This document shows, one piece after another, positions 12,663 through 23,760 of a DNA stretch of 64,000 bases. Each line of letters opens with the position of its first letter. Position 1 is the first letter of the stretch. The notes below the pieces were generated by a model, which saw nothing but the letters and a program-made list of their open reading frames with translations, was not told the origin of the DNA and did no database searches. The position numbers and the translations under genes were made by a program. This stretch comes from Dermacentor variabilis (Eukaryota; Arthropoda; Arachnida; Ixodida; Ixodidae), in NCBI RefSeq assembly GCF_050947875.1, contig NW_027460291.1, forward strand, positions 29,139,589-29,203,588, given 5' to 3'.

Positions 12663-14510
12663 ATGAGCGAAGCAGCAGTAGAAGCAATCAACACACCAAG
12701 AGAACAGCTGGAAGATACAAACACAATGCAGATGGACCCGACTGAAGTAAACAACACAGAAACTGCCTGGAATTATGACGGAAGCAGCGAAAGAACTATT
12801 GAACGCGAGAGCATCTGGATTACGAGGGGCAGAAAAAGCAAGAAGGATGCAGAGCATCAAACGACACAAGAAAGCAACCCAGCCAAGCAACAAACATATG
12901 GAAAGCCACAACCACCGCAACAGCGAAAGCCCCGAATGCCGCCTCTGCCATTCAACGACTACAAGCTCGACGACTACCAGGCCTCGAGCTTGCGAAGTGT
13001 AACAATGTCGCCATTATGCACGCCATCGGAAATGCCAGCGGTTTCTCGCAGCAAGACTTCGGCGAAAAAGTGTGTGTTCAAGTGCAAAGACTTGAGAACC
13101 TGATTATTGTAAGCACGGCCGACTGGGAAGACGCGAAGAAACTCGAAAATATCAGCACAATACAACTTGGCGACACTTTCTTCACTGTAAAAGGCAACAC
13201 GAGAACCCCGGACGATGTATCCAGAGGCGTAATAAGCGGGCTCCTGCCCGGCACGAGTGAAGAAGAACTCAAGGCAAGTCTTCGCGCACCAGCGAGGTAC
13301 AGCGTCCTCCACGCTCGTATGCCCGAGCAATCGTCCGCGGCCGTGATCTTTTTCAAAGGACCGCACGTTCTTCATTACGTCCGCTTCCAGAGTCTCGATT
13401 TTCGATGCCGACCCTACCGCTAGTCAGTGCAATACCGCAGAACTTGTGGCAACACGGGACACCGCCAGGATGTCTGCCCGAGACCACTGCCAGCCTTTTG
13501 CTCTAAATGTGGAATAACCGATCAACTACCCGACCACGAGTGCAAACACGCATGCAAGTTATGTGGAGAAGGGCACGAAAACGCAAGCAGAGATGGCAAG
13601 AAAAGACTGAAACCCAACCCGCCGTCATTCAAACGACAGCAACGAATCGACAGGCTCAAAGTGAGAGACAGTCGGTGGAGCTCAGGCGGCGAACAATTCC
13701 TACAATTAGGAAGCTCAACCACCAGCTTGAGGGACAGTGATGACAGCATCCCCAAAAAATGTAGATCTAGATCTATACTCAGATCGCCTTCCCGATCACG
13801 CTCACGCTCGCACTCGCCCAAACGCGTGAGCTACGCGGATGTGGTAAGCGGATCGAGTGGATCGAGAACCGCGAGCAGATCCCAATTCTTGTTGGCCGAA
13901 ACTGCGGACCTTGAGGCTCTCGAAAATAAGGTGCAAATTCAACAAAACACGTTGCACAATCAAAAAAGTCAACTACAAAGCCAACAGGACCTCACCGTCA
14001 AGCTGATCCAATGTCAACAGATACAGCAAGACAACATAAACAGGCTTCTACAGAAGTGCGAGGAGCAAAAAGATGTCATTGATAAACTGCAACAGAGATG
14101 TACGAAAGTCCAAGAGAATATTGCACAGCCGCGACCCTCACATGCCGACGCAGATGTTCAATTCGTAGTTGACGCAAGATTCCAAATCAACCAAGAAACT
14201 CTCATGAAAAGTTCCAACCGACACAATTGAGAAAATCGTCCAGGCAGCAATAACGAATTTTGCCGCAAGTCTAGTCCATAAGGCCACCACGCTAGACGCC
14301 TAGGTGGATGGACTCGCAGCGCAACAAAACAACTTCATAGCCCACATCAAGAAGACGTACCTATCAAAACAGCACCTGAACACGTCACTAAATGATATTC
14401 AGCCCGACAAAAAGCGGCCGCGAGCAAACGGCCAAAGTGCCTCTCGTTCAGTTTCACCTACCCGCGAGTGCCCTCAGGGAACAGAAACAACCGAAGAATG
14501 CGGTCCCTAA
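12663..14510 (+). pseudogene. LINE ORF1, CCHC nucleic-acid-binding protein, broken
   Basis: ORF1 of I-type elements coats the RNA. Visible parts are a polar N-terminus, an RRM-like region (about 12975-13400), CCHC knuckles (13436-13600), an RS-rich segment with RSRSRSHSPKR (about 13780-13820), and a long Gln-rich coiled coil (about 13900-14130). Damage includes a frame change near 12970, a TAG at 13421-13423, loss of the first knuckle Cys (CGC at 13436-13438 where TGC is expected, followed by CGNTGHRQDVC), and a frame change near 14215. The last segment, 14304-14510, ends in TAA. The start at 12663 is the first ATG in frame. Confidence 0.82.
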
Positions 14511-15021
14511 TCACAGGACTACAAATGCGCTCTCAACTTTCCGCATATGGCAGTGTAACTGTCGTTCCTATGTTCCACGGCATGCTACCTTACAAGAGTT
14601 TGTCAAAGAACACCCACCCGACCTCATATCGCGGCAAGAAACAAATACACAAAACGTCCGGCTACAAGGGTACAACCCCCACGTACAAACAAAACGCACG
14701 GCAATTCTCACCAAGAAGAATCTCACTGTACAGGAATTGGAACCCGTCAATACACCGATCGAACACACCTTAATCGAAATCATACCGGAGAGGAAATCGC
14801 TCAAGAGCGTATTCGTAGTCAGTGTGTACAGCCCTCCCAGAGACGCCCTTTTAGACTTCGACCACCTTGTCCGAGAAATTAAGAAGCGCACCGATGGTCA
14901 TCAAGTCGTTATAGTAGGGGACTACAACGCCCCACACACGGCCTGGGGGTACCAGACCAGAACGAAGGAAGGAGCCCGAGTACACGACACTGCACAGCAG
15001 CACAGACTCACCATGTGGAAT
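14508..15021 (+). pseudogene. LINE ORF2: endonuclease, part before the insertion
   Basis: The endonuclease begins with FRIWQCNCRS, has the catalytic Glu in RQETNTQ, and VVIVGDYNAPHTAWGY. It overlaps the ORF1 stop in another frame, a usual arrangement for I-type LINEs, and no clear start ATG is seen. The frame is cut by the minus-strand LINE insertion at 15022 and resumes at 15457. Confidence 0.85.
15009..15021. repeat. Target-site duplication, left copy
   Basis: CACCATGTGGAAT is repeated exactly at 15457-15469. Extended leftwards, 15004-15021 and 15452-15469 match at 17 of 18 bases. It flanks the RTE-type insertion. Confidence 0.9.
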
Positions 15022-15451
15022 CATCATCATCATCATCAGCCTGGTTACGCCCACTGCAGGGCAAAGGCCTCTCCCATATTTCTCCAACAGCCCCGGTCAT
15101 GTACTAATTGTGGCCATGCCGTCCCTGCAAACTTCTTAATCTCATCCGCCCACCTAACTTTCTGCCGCCCCCTGCTACGCTTCCCTTCCCTTGGAATCCA
15201 GTCCGTAACCCTTAATGACCATCGGTTATCTTCCCTCCTCATTACATGTCCTGCCCATGCCCATTTCTTTTTCTTGATTTCAACTAAGATGTCATTAACT
15301 CGCGTTTGTTCCCTCACCCAATCTGCTCTTTTCTTATCCCTTAACGTTACACTTATTATTCTTCTTTCCATAGCTCGTTGCGTCGTCCTCAATTTGAGTA
15401 GAACCCTTTTCGTAAGCCTCCATGTTTCTGCCCCTTAGGTGAGTACTGGTA
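15022..15451 (-). mobile_element. RTE-type LINE 3' end inserted in ORF2
   Basis: The minus strand encodes the C-terminal end of an RTE-type ORF2 (frame 15392-15045): RTTQRAMERR, TLRDKKRADWVREQTRVN, WAWAGHVMRREDNRWSLR, RGRQKVRWADEIKKFAGTAW. It ends in a short TGATGATGATGA tail (ATC run at 15021-15035 on the plus strand), as RTE elements usually do. It is severely 5' truncated. Target duplications on both sides show it moved in as this short piece. It is closely related to the copies at 38413 and 45228. Confidence 0.92.
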
Positions 15452-15456
15452 AGACA

Positions 15457-15469
15457 CACCATGTGGAAT
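15457..15469. repeat. Target-site duplication, right copy
   Basis: Exact partner of 15009-15021. After it the host endonuclease continues with NDPLQTTRIGN. Confidence 0.9.
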
Positions 15470-16917
15470 GACCCACTCCAAACAACGAGGATAGGTAATA
15501 GTGTCTCCAGAGACACAAACCCGGATGTCACCTTCACGCTAAACATGCCCTCGGCAGAATGGAGCCGACTCCCGGAAACCCTGGGCAGCGATCACCACAT
15601 CCTCCAACTAACCGTGGCTCACACTCGCAAGCCCGCTAGGCTTGGAACGGCCCGGGTAACGGAGTGGAAGTCATTCAGAGACGTGCTAAATGCCGAGACC
15701 ACCATCGAGAACATAATGACTGGCTGGAGAAAGTCCTCGACACGGCAGAACGCCACACGAAAATAATACAGCTGAATGAAGTAGTGGCAGCCGTTGACAC
15801 GCTCCTCCTCCACCTCTGGGAAGCCAGGAGAGCTCTCGTGAAGGGGTGGAAGATACAGAAGCTAAGCAAGAATTTAAAGAAGCGAATTTCGCTCCTCACC
15901 GAGCAAGCAGAGGCATACGCGGAGAGATTAGGAAGACAGAACTGGCGCGCATTTTGCGACAAACTCCAGGGAACCCCGAGCACAAAGATGACGTGGCATC
16001 TCCTGCGCGCCCTTCTCAACAACGGCCCTACGAAGACGCAGCAGCGAAAGAACCTCTGTAGGCTCGTGCACAACTACGCCGGATCGGAAGAGAACCTCCT
16101 CCGAGAAATTCAGAAGAAGCTGTACGACGACCCAGCCGTTAATACGACAGCACATGACAAAATTTACGGTGGGAAACCAAACCCCGACCTTGACCAACCC
16201 TTCACGCATGCTGAACTCTCTGCAGCACTATGGACGCTCACCAGAAACACCAGCCCGGGCAAAGATCGGATCATGAACAAGCATCTTAGGAACCTTCCGC
16301 ACCAGGGTACCGTAGCCCTGCTCAAGCACTTCAATGCATGCTGGGAGAGAGGAAAGCTACCGGCTGCATGGAAGCACTCGGAGATTACCATGGTCCCCAA
16401 ACCAAAAAAACAGCCCAGAATCGACAACTTGCGCCCAATTTCCCTTACCCTTTGCGTAGAGAAACTTCTCGAGCATATGATTCACAACCGGCTAACATCG
16501 TACGTCGAAGACAACGGATATTTTCCAAACACTATGTTCAGTTTCAGGCAGAACTTGTCAACGCAAGATGTCTTCCTTCTACACAAAGAAGACCTCATCG
16601 ACCGCCTGAGTGCCAGAAGCAAATCATCGATTTTAGCCATAGACGGAAAGGGAGCTTTTGACAACGTCAGTCACGAAGCTATCCTCTGCGACCTCGAAGA
16701 CCTGGGCTGCGGTTCGCGGACATACGACTATGTCACAAATTTCCTCACGGGCCGCACGGCCACAGTTGGAATATACAACCTGCGTAGCGACAGCTTCCGA
16801 CTACCGAGCAAAGGCACCCCGCAGGTTTCGGTCATATCGCCGTTGTTCTTCAACGTCACAATGATCAAACTACGCAGCCTCCTTGACGCGATACCAGACG
16901 TAACACACGCTTTCTAA
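15461..16917 (+). pseudogene. LINE ORF2: endonuclease end and reverse transcriptase
   Basis: The endonuclease resumes and ends with LGSDHHIL (intact SDH). A frameshift near 15700 moves reading to the frame that stays open to 16917. RT blocks are LRPISLTLCVEKLLEHMI, ILAIDGKGAFDNVSHEAI, TPQVSVISPLFFNV (Gly of the usual PQGSV changed to Val) and AF*ADDIKLW. The Tyr of the YADD active site has become a TAA stop at 16915-16917. The two Asp codons after it are intact. The same frame continues downstream to 18549. Confidence 0.9.
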
Positions 16918-18549
16918 GCAGATGATATCAAATTATGGCCAAGGGTCTCAAACACTGGAACACAAGAAACACGCCTACAGGAAGCAGTAGATACCATTGA
17001 GAGCTACTTGCACAAATGCGGCCTCCGCTGTGCTCCCGAGAAGTCCGAACACCTCGTCCTCAAGTCAAGAACGAGAGGCAGACCACCCGACTACGATGTA
17101 CCCGATCCTAACGTCACCCACAATGGAACGCCCATTCCAGAAGTGGAAACCCTACGAGTGCTAGGGCTACACATACACAAAGACGGGTCCGGGGCGGCCA
17201 CCCTCCCGCGACTACAGCGAACGCTATCACAGCTCACGCATCTCGTCAGGAGAGTTGCAAGCCATAGAAGGGGACTCAACAAACAAGACACGGTACACGT
17301 GAAGCAAGCACTCCTGACCAGTCGTATAACATACGGCACGCCCTTCTTCACGCTGAAGAATGTAGAGGTAGAAGAAATTAACATTCAAATACGGAAAGCC
17401 ATCAAAATCGCCCTGGGCCTACCATCTACGGCTTCGACTACGAGACTTCTCAAGATGGGCGTGCATAACACCTGGCAAGAGCTAGCTGAAGCTCAAAAAG
17501 CCAGTCAATTAGAACGACTGAAGCTCACGCCCACCGGAAGATCAGTGCTGCAACGGCTGAGCTACGATGAAACCTTTATAGCCACCACGGACCGAAAGGA
17601 AAGAATTCCTTCAAACCTACGCGAATCCCTGTGCATAGGCCCAATTCCACGCAACATGCACCCCACGTACCACAAGGAAAGAAGATAAGCCCGAGTGGAT
17701 GCTCAACGGCGAAGACACAGGCAAGATCTGGACGCCAGATACACTGGCGCAGCCAAATACCCGCAAAGAAACGCTTACGCCCTGAGCGTCGTAGATTCTC
17801 AGGGCAGAGAGCTAGCGTCTGCCACAGTCCGTGCACAAAACCCCGAGACTGCAGAAGGGACGGCGATCGCCCTAGCAACTACCACTTGCATGGAGGCAGC
17901 TGTCATCTTCTCCGATTCTCAAGCAGCCGTCAGGAACTACCCTAAGTGTCGCGTGTCGACAGAAGCACTGAAGCTATTGACGCGCCGCAGTACTCCGATC
18001 CCCTACACTTGCGTGACATGGGTTCCTGGGCACGAGGGCCTGGAGGGGAACGAAGCGGCACACGCCGCGGCGCGAGGCCACACCTGCCGGGCCAACCCTT
18101 CGTACTCTCGAGACGCCCGGTCTGCGCCAGCGGAGGCAGAGACCTTACCCATCACGTACTCAGGGATCCTTCAACATCACAGGTTGGAACGCAGGGCGTA
18201 CCCACCACCTCACCAAAAGCTCAACAAAGAAGAAAGCACTACACTCAGAAGACTGCAAAGTAATACTTATATCCACGGAATCATCATGCATAGACTGTAC
18301 CCAACGCTTCAAGGATACCACTGCCCAATGCGCGGCGTACCGGACACCTTAGCGCACCTGATCTTCGAATGTCCATGGCATCTAGACAAAGACGCATTGC
18401 CCTCAACGAGAGACTGTTGCAACGCCAGACAAAGCGAAGACTTCATTGAAACGTGGGAGGCCAAGCTCGTCTCCGAGGACCTGGAACAACAACGACGTCT
18501 CGACGCCAGGGCCAAGGAAGCAGCGAAGGCCAGAGGGTTCCTAGAATGA
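16918..18549 (+). pseudogene. LINE ORF2: RT thumb, RNase H and C-terminus
   Basis: Same frame as the RT part. The RT thumb/connector runs to a TAA at 17686-17688. RNase H follows from about 17695: the first catalytic Asp is replaced by Gly (YTGAAKY, GGC at 17746-17748), while AEGTAIALA, FSDSQAAV and the H-type ending EGLEGNEAAHAAAR remain. A C-terminal CPMRGVPDTLAHLIFEC at about 18322-18372 is the Cys/His motif seen at the end of such ORF2 proteins. The ORF ends with TGA at 18547-18549. Confidence 0.88.
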
Positions 18550-18717
18550 GAAGACCTCTCACCGAGAGTAGAACGGGGGCTTTACCGGAATACTGTTTCC
18601 AAAATAAAAACTTATTCCTCCTCCTCTTCTTGGCACACCAGGCAAGTAAACATGCGAAGTGTTACAGCGGACGATGCCGGCCATAATATTGGACCTTTCT
18701 GCAAAATTTAAACATAA

Positions 18718-18966
18718 TACATTGAATGAATGAATCCTGGTGTTTTATGTGCCAAACAACGATTTGATTACGAGGCATGCCGTAGTGAGGGAACTTCGCG
18801 TCAATTTGCACCACCTGGAGTTTTTTTTTATGTGCACCCAACGCACGGTACAAGGGCGGCCGCATTTAGACCCGTCGAAATGCGGCCGCCGAAGAAGGGA
18901 CTTCATCACGCAATTTCGTGTTTAGCAGCGCAACGCCAGAGCCACACAGCAACTAGGGTGGGTCAG
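18718..18966 (-). mobile_element. tRNA-derived SINE, Ruka-like, old copy
   Basis: The plus strand reads TGGTGTTTTATGTGCCAAA, GAGGCATGCCGTAGTG, CACCTGGAGTTT and GAAATGCGGCCGCCG, then a degenerate tRNA-like head (TCGTGTTTAGCAGCGCAACG). This is the reverse complement of the copy at 22725-22959 with many changes. Flanks AATTTAAACATAA (18705-18717) and AATTTGAACATAA (18967-18979) are a plausible target duplication with one mismatch. Confidence 0.8.
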
Positions 18967-19619
18967 AATTTGAACATAAACAATGGTGGTGTGGCCAAAA
19001 TCATTTTCCTACGATTTTAAGAGCGAAACGCACCTCCCTGTATATGACCCTTGCTGAGGGCGCTCCAACTAACAAGCAAGCGGGAATAAATGCTAACGTA
19101 CATGATTTTTTTTCAAACATTGAAGCACAATTATCGAATATGCGCACATATAGGGAAAATTCAAGATGCTTGGACATCCCTTGCTGACGTAAAACAGTAC
19201 TAATACGGTTGGGGATGCTTGCGCCCGTCATAACGTATATGCATGACTGCAGCAGACCATAGCAGAGCCAGCACACTTTCATCCGGGTTACTCAATTGGC
19301 TTTGCTGAAAAGGCCCATTGCCGTGGTGCGAGGAGTCAAAGGCGTTATCGGCGTGGTGCGAGGGCTCAAATCCACTCTTAACGGGGGGGGGGGGGGGGGG
19401 GGGGTTGTGTAGGTGGAAATCGAAGTATGTCAGTTGCATCTACACTATTGAAAGCGGGCACTTTCGGCTTCACGCTGGAAAACCCAACAGTTCTACAGCT
19501 GAAACGACCTTTTCTTTGTTATTAGAGTAGCGTCATAATTAAGGCTCTTCTTTACGAGATATCCCCTGATCGGGCTGCCAGGAGTGTGTCTCCTCGGGAC
19601 GAGCTGTAGCAGACCACGC
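18967..19619. other. Unassigned stretch with a poly-G run
   Basis: No gene is recognised. It contains an uninterrupted G run of about 22 at 19383-19404 and a short imperfect direct repeat (CGTGGTGCGAGG followed by a few bases and TCAAA, at 19321 and 19350). It leads into the tandem array, but the array unit cannot be recognised before about 19620. Confidence 0.5.
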
Positions 19620-22600
19620 GCGTAATTCACCATAGACGTTCGTGTTGCGGAGAAAGTGTGGCGCTGGGGGGAGGGGGGGAGTTGTTCTCGCCCTAAAAAA
19701 ACTTCAGATTGCGCTATAGTTGTGCATCACTTGCGCGTGGGATTACCATACACGTTAGCGTTGCGGGGAAAGCGTAAAGCTAGGGGGGGAGTTCCCGCCC
19801 TAACAAAGTTTCAGCTTGCGCTATGCTTGTGCATCACTTGCGAGTGGGATTCACCATACACGTCCGTGCTGCGGAGAAAGCCTAACGCTGGGAAGGGGTA
19901 TTAGCGCCCTAACAAAATTTCAGCTTGGCTATAGTTGTGCATCAGTTGCGCGTGGGATTCACCATACACATTCGCGTGGCGGAGAAAGCCTAACATTGGA
20001 GGGCGCGGGGAGTTCCCGCCCAAAACAAAATTTCGGCTCGCAATACAGTTGTGCGTCACTTCCGCGTGGAGTTCACAATACACATTCGCGTTGCGGAGAA
20101 AACCTAACGCTGGTGGGGGGGGGGGGGGGGCGTGAGTTCCGGCCCTAAGTAAATTTCAGCTTACGCTATAGTTGTGCGGCACTTCCGCGTTGGATTCACC
20201 ATACACGTTCTTGTTCCGGAGAAAGCCTAGCACTCGGGAGGGGTTGTTCCCGCCCTAACAAAATTTCATCTTGCGCTACAGCTGTGCATCACTTGCGCGT
20301 GGGATTCACCCTACACGTTCATGTTGCGGAGAAAGCCTAACGCAGGAGGGGGGGGGGAGTTCCCGCCCTAACAACATTTCTGAGTGCAATATAGTTGTGC
20401 GTCACTTCCGCGTGGGATTCACCATGACATTCGTGTTGCGGAGAAAACCTAACGCTGGTGGGGGGGGGGGGGGGGGGCGTGAGTTCCCTCCGTAAAACAA
20501 TTTCAGGTTGCACTATAGTTGTGCGGCACGTCCGCGTGGGATTCCCCATACACGTTGTTCGTGTTGCGGAGAAAGCCTAAAGCTGAGGAGGGGTTTTCGC
20601 GCCCTAACAAAATTTCAGCTTGCGCTATAGTTCTGCATCACTTGCGCGTGGGATTCCCCATACACGTCTGTGTTGCGGAGAAAGCCTAACACTGTTGAGG
20701 GGTTGTTCCCGCCGTAACAAAATTTAAGCTTGCGCTATACTTGTGCATTACTTGCCCGTGGGATTAAGCATACACGTTTTTGTTGCGGAGAAAGCCTAAC
20801 GCTGGCGAGGGGTTGTTCCCGCCCTAACAAAACTTCAGCTTGCGCAATACTTGTGCATCACTTGCGCGTGGGATTCACCATACACGTTCGTGTTGCGGAG
20901 AAAGCATAACGCTGGAGGGGGGGGGGGGAGTTCCCGCCCTAACAAAATTTCGGCTTGCACTATAGTTGTGCGTCACTTCCGCGTGGGATTCACCATACAC
21001 ATTCCTGTTGCGGAGAAAACCTAACGCTGGTGGGGGGCGTGAGTTCCCGCCCTAACAAAATTTCAGATTGCACTATAAATGCGCGGCACTTCTGCGTGGG
21101 ATTCACCATACACGTTCGTTTTCCGGAAAAAGCGTAAATCTGGGGAGGGGTTGTGCCCGCCCTAACCAAATTTCAGCTTGCGCTACACTTGTGCATCACT
21201 TGTGCGTGGGATTCACCCTACACGTTCGTGTTGCGGCGAAAGCCTAACGCTGGAGAGGGGGGGAGTTCTCGCCCTAACTAAATTTCGGCTCGCACTATAG
21301 TTGTGTGTCAATTCCGCGTGGGATTCACCATACACATTCGTGTTGCGGAGAAAACCTAACGCTGCTGGGGGTAGGGCGTGAGTTCCCGCCCTAATAAAGT
21401 TTCAGCTTGCACTATCATTGTGCGGCACTACCGCGTTGGATTCACCATACACGTTCGTGCTACGGAAAAAGCGTAAGTATGGGGAGGGGTTGTTCCCGCC
21501 CTAACAAAACTTCAGCTTGCGCTACGCTTGTGCATCACTTGCGCGTGGGAATAACCATACACGTTCGTGTTGCGGAGAAAGCCTAACGCTAGGGGGGGGG
21601 GAGTTCCCGCCCTAACAAAATTTCAGCTTGCGCTATAGTTGTGCATCACTTGCACGTGCGATTCACCATACACGTCCGTGTTGCGAACAAAGCCTAACAC
21701 TGGGGAGGGGTTGTTCCCGCCCTAACAAAATTTGAGCTTGCGCAATAGTGGTGCATCACTTGCGCGTGGGATTCACCGTAGACGTTCGTGTTACGGAGAA
21801 AACCTAAGGTTGGGGAGGGTTTGTTCCCGCCCTACAAAGTTTCAGCCCTCGCTATACTTGTGCATCACTTGCACGTATGATTCACCATACACGTTCGTGT
21901 TGCGGAGAAAGTCTAACGCCTGGGAGGGGTTGTTCCCGCCCTGACAAAATTTCAGGTTGCACTATACTTGTGCGGCACTTCCGCGTGGGATTCACCATAC
22001 ACGTTGTTCGTGTTGCGGAGAAAGCCTTACGCTGGGAGGGGGTGAGCTTTCGCCCTAGCAATGTTTCAGCTTGCGCAATACTTGTGCATCACTTGCGCGT
22101 GGGATTCACCATACACGTTCGTGTTCTGGAGAAATCCTAACACTGGATGGGGGGAGGGCGTGAGTTCCCGCCCGAACAAAATTTCAGCTTGCACTACAAT
22201 TGTGCAGCACTTCCGCGTGGGATTCACCATACACGTTCGTGTTCCGGAAAAAGCGTAAATCTGGGGAGGGGTTGTTCCCGCCCTAACAAAATTTGGGCTC
22301 GCACTACTGTTGGGCGTCACTTCCGCGTGGGACTCACTTTACACGTTCGTGTTGCGGAGAAAGCCTAACGCTGGGGGGGGGGGGGGGGGGGTAGTTCTCG
22401 CACTAACTAAGTTTAAGCTTGCGCTATACCTGTGCATCGCTTGCGCGTGGGATTCACCATACACGTTCGTGTTCCGGATAAAGCCATACGCTGGGGAGGG
22501 GTTGTTCCCGCCCTAACAAAATTTCAGCTTGACTATAGTTGTCGATCATTTACGCGTGGGATTCACCATACACGTTCCTGAGGCGGAGAAAGCCTAATGC

Positions 22601-22630
22601 TGGAGGGGATGGGGGAGTTGCCGCCATAAC
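19620..22630. repeat. 113-bp tandem array, left block
   Basis: Head-to-tail units of roughly 108-121 bp. A typical unit is GTGGGATTCACCATACACG, TTCGTGTTGCGGAGAAAGCC, TAACGCTGG, a G run of variable length, AGTTCCCGCCCTAACAAAAT, TTCAGCTTGCGCTATAGTTG, TGCATCACTTGCGC. Two subtypes alternate irregularly: one has GCATCACTTGCGCG and GAGAAAGCC, the other GCGTCACTTCCGCG and GAGAAAACC. Frames through it stay open by chance and encode no known protein. Confidence 0.95.
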
Positions 22631-23760
22631 GTTCCCGTCAATAAGGTTTCTGAGTATAAGTATCTTGGTGCCATTTTTACGCGTAACATGTCATGGTCCA
22701 AACACATTGATTACATATGCAGTATGCCCGCCGTGGTTACTCAGTGGCTATGGTGTTGGGCTGCTGAGCACGAGGTCGCGGGATCGAATCCCGGCCACGG
22801 CGGCTGCATTTCGATGGGGGCGAAATGCGAAAACACCCGTGTGCTTAGATTTAGGTGCACGTTAAAGAACCCCAGGTGGTCAAAATTTCCGGAGTCCTCC
22901 ACTACGGCGTGCCTCATAATCAGAGAGTGGTTTTGGCACGTAAAACCCCAAATATTATTATTACATATGCAGTAAAGCACTAAAAAAATTAGGTTATTTG
23001 AGGCGAACGTTAAACCGATCTCCTAAAGACACAAATTTACTAATGTATAAATATGTAACCCGCCCTGTTTTTGATTATGCATATGTAGTTTGGAGCCCGC
23101 ATAAGCAGTTAGAGATTGATATACTAGAAGCTATACAGAAAAACGCTGTGCGATTTATATGTCACCGTTACGATCGCGACTTTTCGCCCTCTTCAACACT
23201 TTCTTCCTTGAACCTAAACACGCTCTCTTCAAGTTGCCGTGTCGAATCATTAAAATTCTTGCATTGCTTTGTCAATTCTTTAGTTAGGCTCTCAAATGAT
23301 AATTACATTAACTTCGCGCCGGGATAATCAACAAGAAGACATCATGACCTAAACTTGATACCGTACTACTCACGTACTAACATGTTCACATTCAGCTTTT
23401 TTCCCCGCTCAATCGAAGGCTGGAATTCATTACCTGGGTCCATTCACTCATGCTCAGCCCAAATTTTGGCAACGGCCATCCCAGATGCATAATCGTGCTC
23501 ACCCATGTCTGACAGCATTTGCATAACCTCTTGCGTATTTTTCTTTCATTTTCCTTCTTCAGTGCTCTTCTTGTAATAGTGTTCACTTGTGTTTATTTCT
23601 GTATTTTCCTTTCATCAGTGCTCTTTAAAAGTGTTCACTTGTGTCTACGGCTGTATACTCCGAAGTATTTTCTGTACCTTTCCTTACCCCTCTCCTGCTA
23701 TAGCGCAAATTGCGCTGCAGTATGTATGTATAAATAAAAAAAATAAATAACTAAATAAAA
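22631..23760 (+). mobile_element. CR1-type LINE 3' fragment inserted in the array
   Basis: The piece encodes the RT C-terminal part: VSEYKYLGAIFTRNMSWSKH before the SINE, and LGYLRRTLNRSPKD, RPVFDYAYVVWSPH and ILEAIQKNAVRFICHRYDR after it. It has a premature TAA at 23325-23327, then FFPRSIEGWNSLPGS and a terminal TAA at 23490-23492. The 3' UTR ends in an A-rich AAATA-type tail (about 23727-23760). ATAAC at 22626-22630 and 23761-23765 is a likely 5 bp target duplication, because removing the insert restores a normal array unit (CCGCCATAACAAAATTTCG). Confidence 0.88.
22725..22959 (+). mobile_element. tRNA-derived SINE, Ruka-like
   Basis: The tRNA-like head begins CCCGCCGTGGTTACTCAGTG (A-box region near 22731-22746) and has a B-box GGGATCGAATCCC at 22780-22792. 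A tRNA-unrelated body follows (CACCCGTGTGCTTAGATTTA and GGCACGTAAAACCCCAAAT), ending in ATT repeats. ATTACATATGCAGTA flanks it exactly (22710-22724 and 22960-22974), and removing it rejoins the LINE frame. SINEs like this are transcribed by RNA polymerase III from the internal boxes and moved by LINE machinery. The name Ruka is from memory of ixodid SINEs. Confidence 0.92.

Larger units (their letters stand above)
12663..18620 (+). mobile_element. I-type non-LTR retrotransposon, near full length, dead
   Basis: The two-ORF layout is ORF1 with CCHC knuckles (12663-14510) and ORF2 with endonuclease, RT and RNase H (about 14508-18549). It is followed by a short 3' UTR with AATAAA near 18604. The order and the H-type GNEAAH ending of RNase H are typical of tick I-type LINEs as I remember them. 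The element is interrupted at 15022-15451 by another LINE's 3' end. It carries frameshifts, stops and active-site losses, so it is immobile. The 5' UTR boundary is not defined; sequence from about 12480 may belong to it. Confidence 0.88.

Noticed and set aside
22725..22800. A tRNA gene
   Set aside because: A- and B-boxes are present but the clover-leaf is poor, and the segment is the head of a repeated SINE with target duplications.
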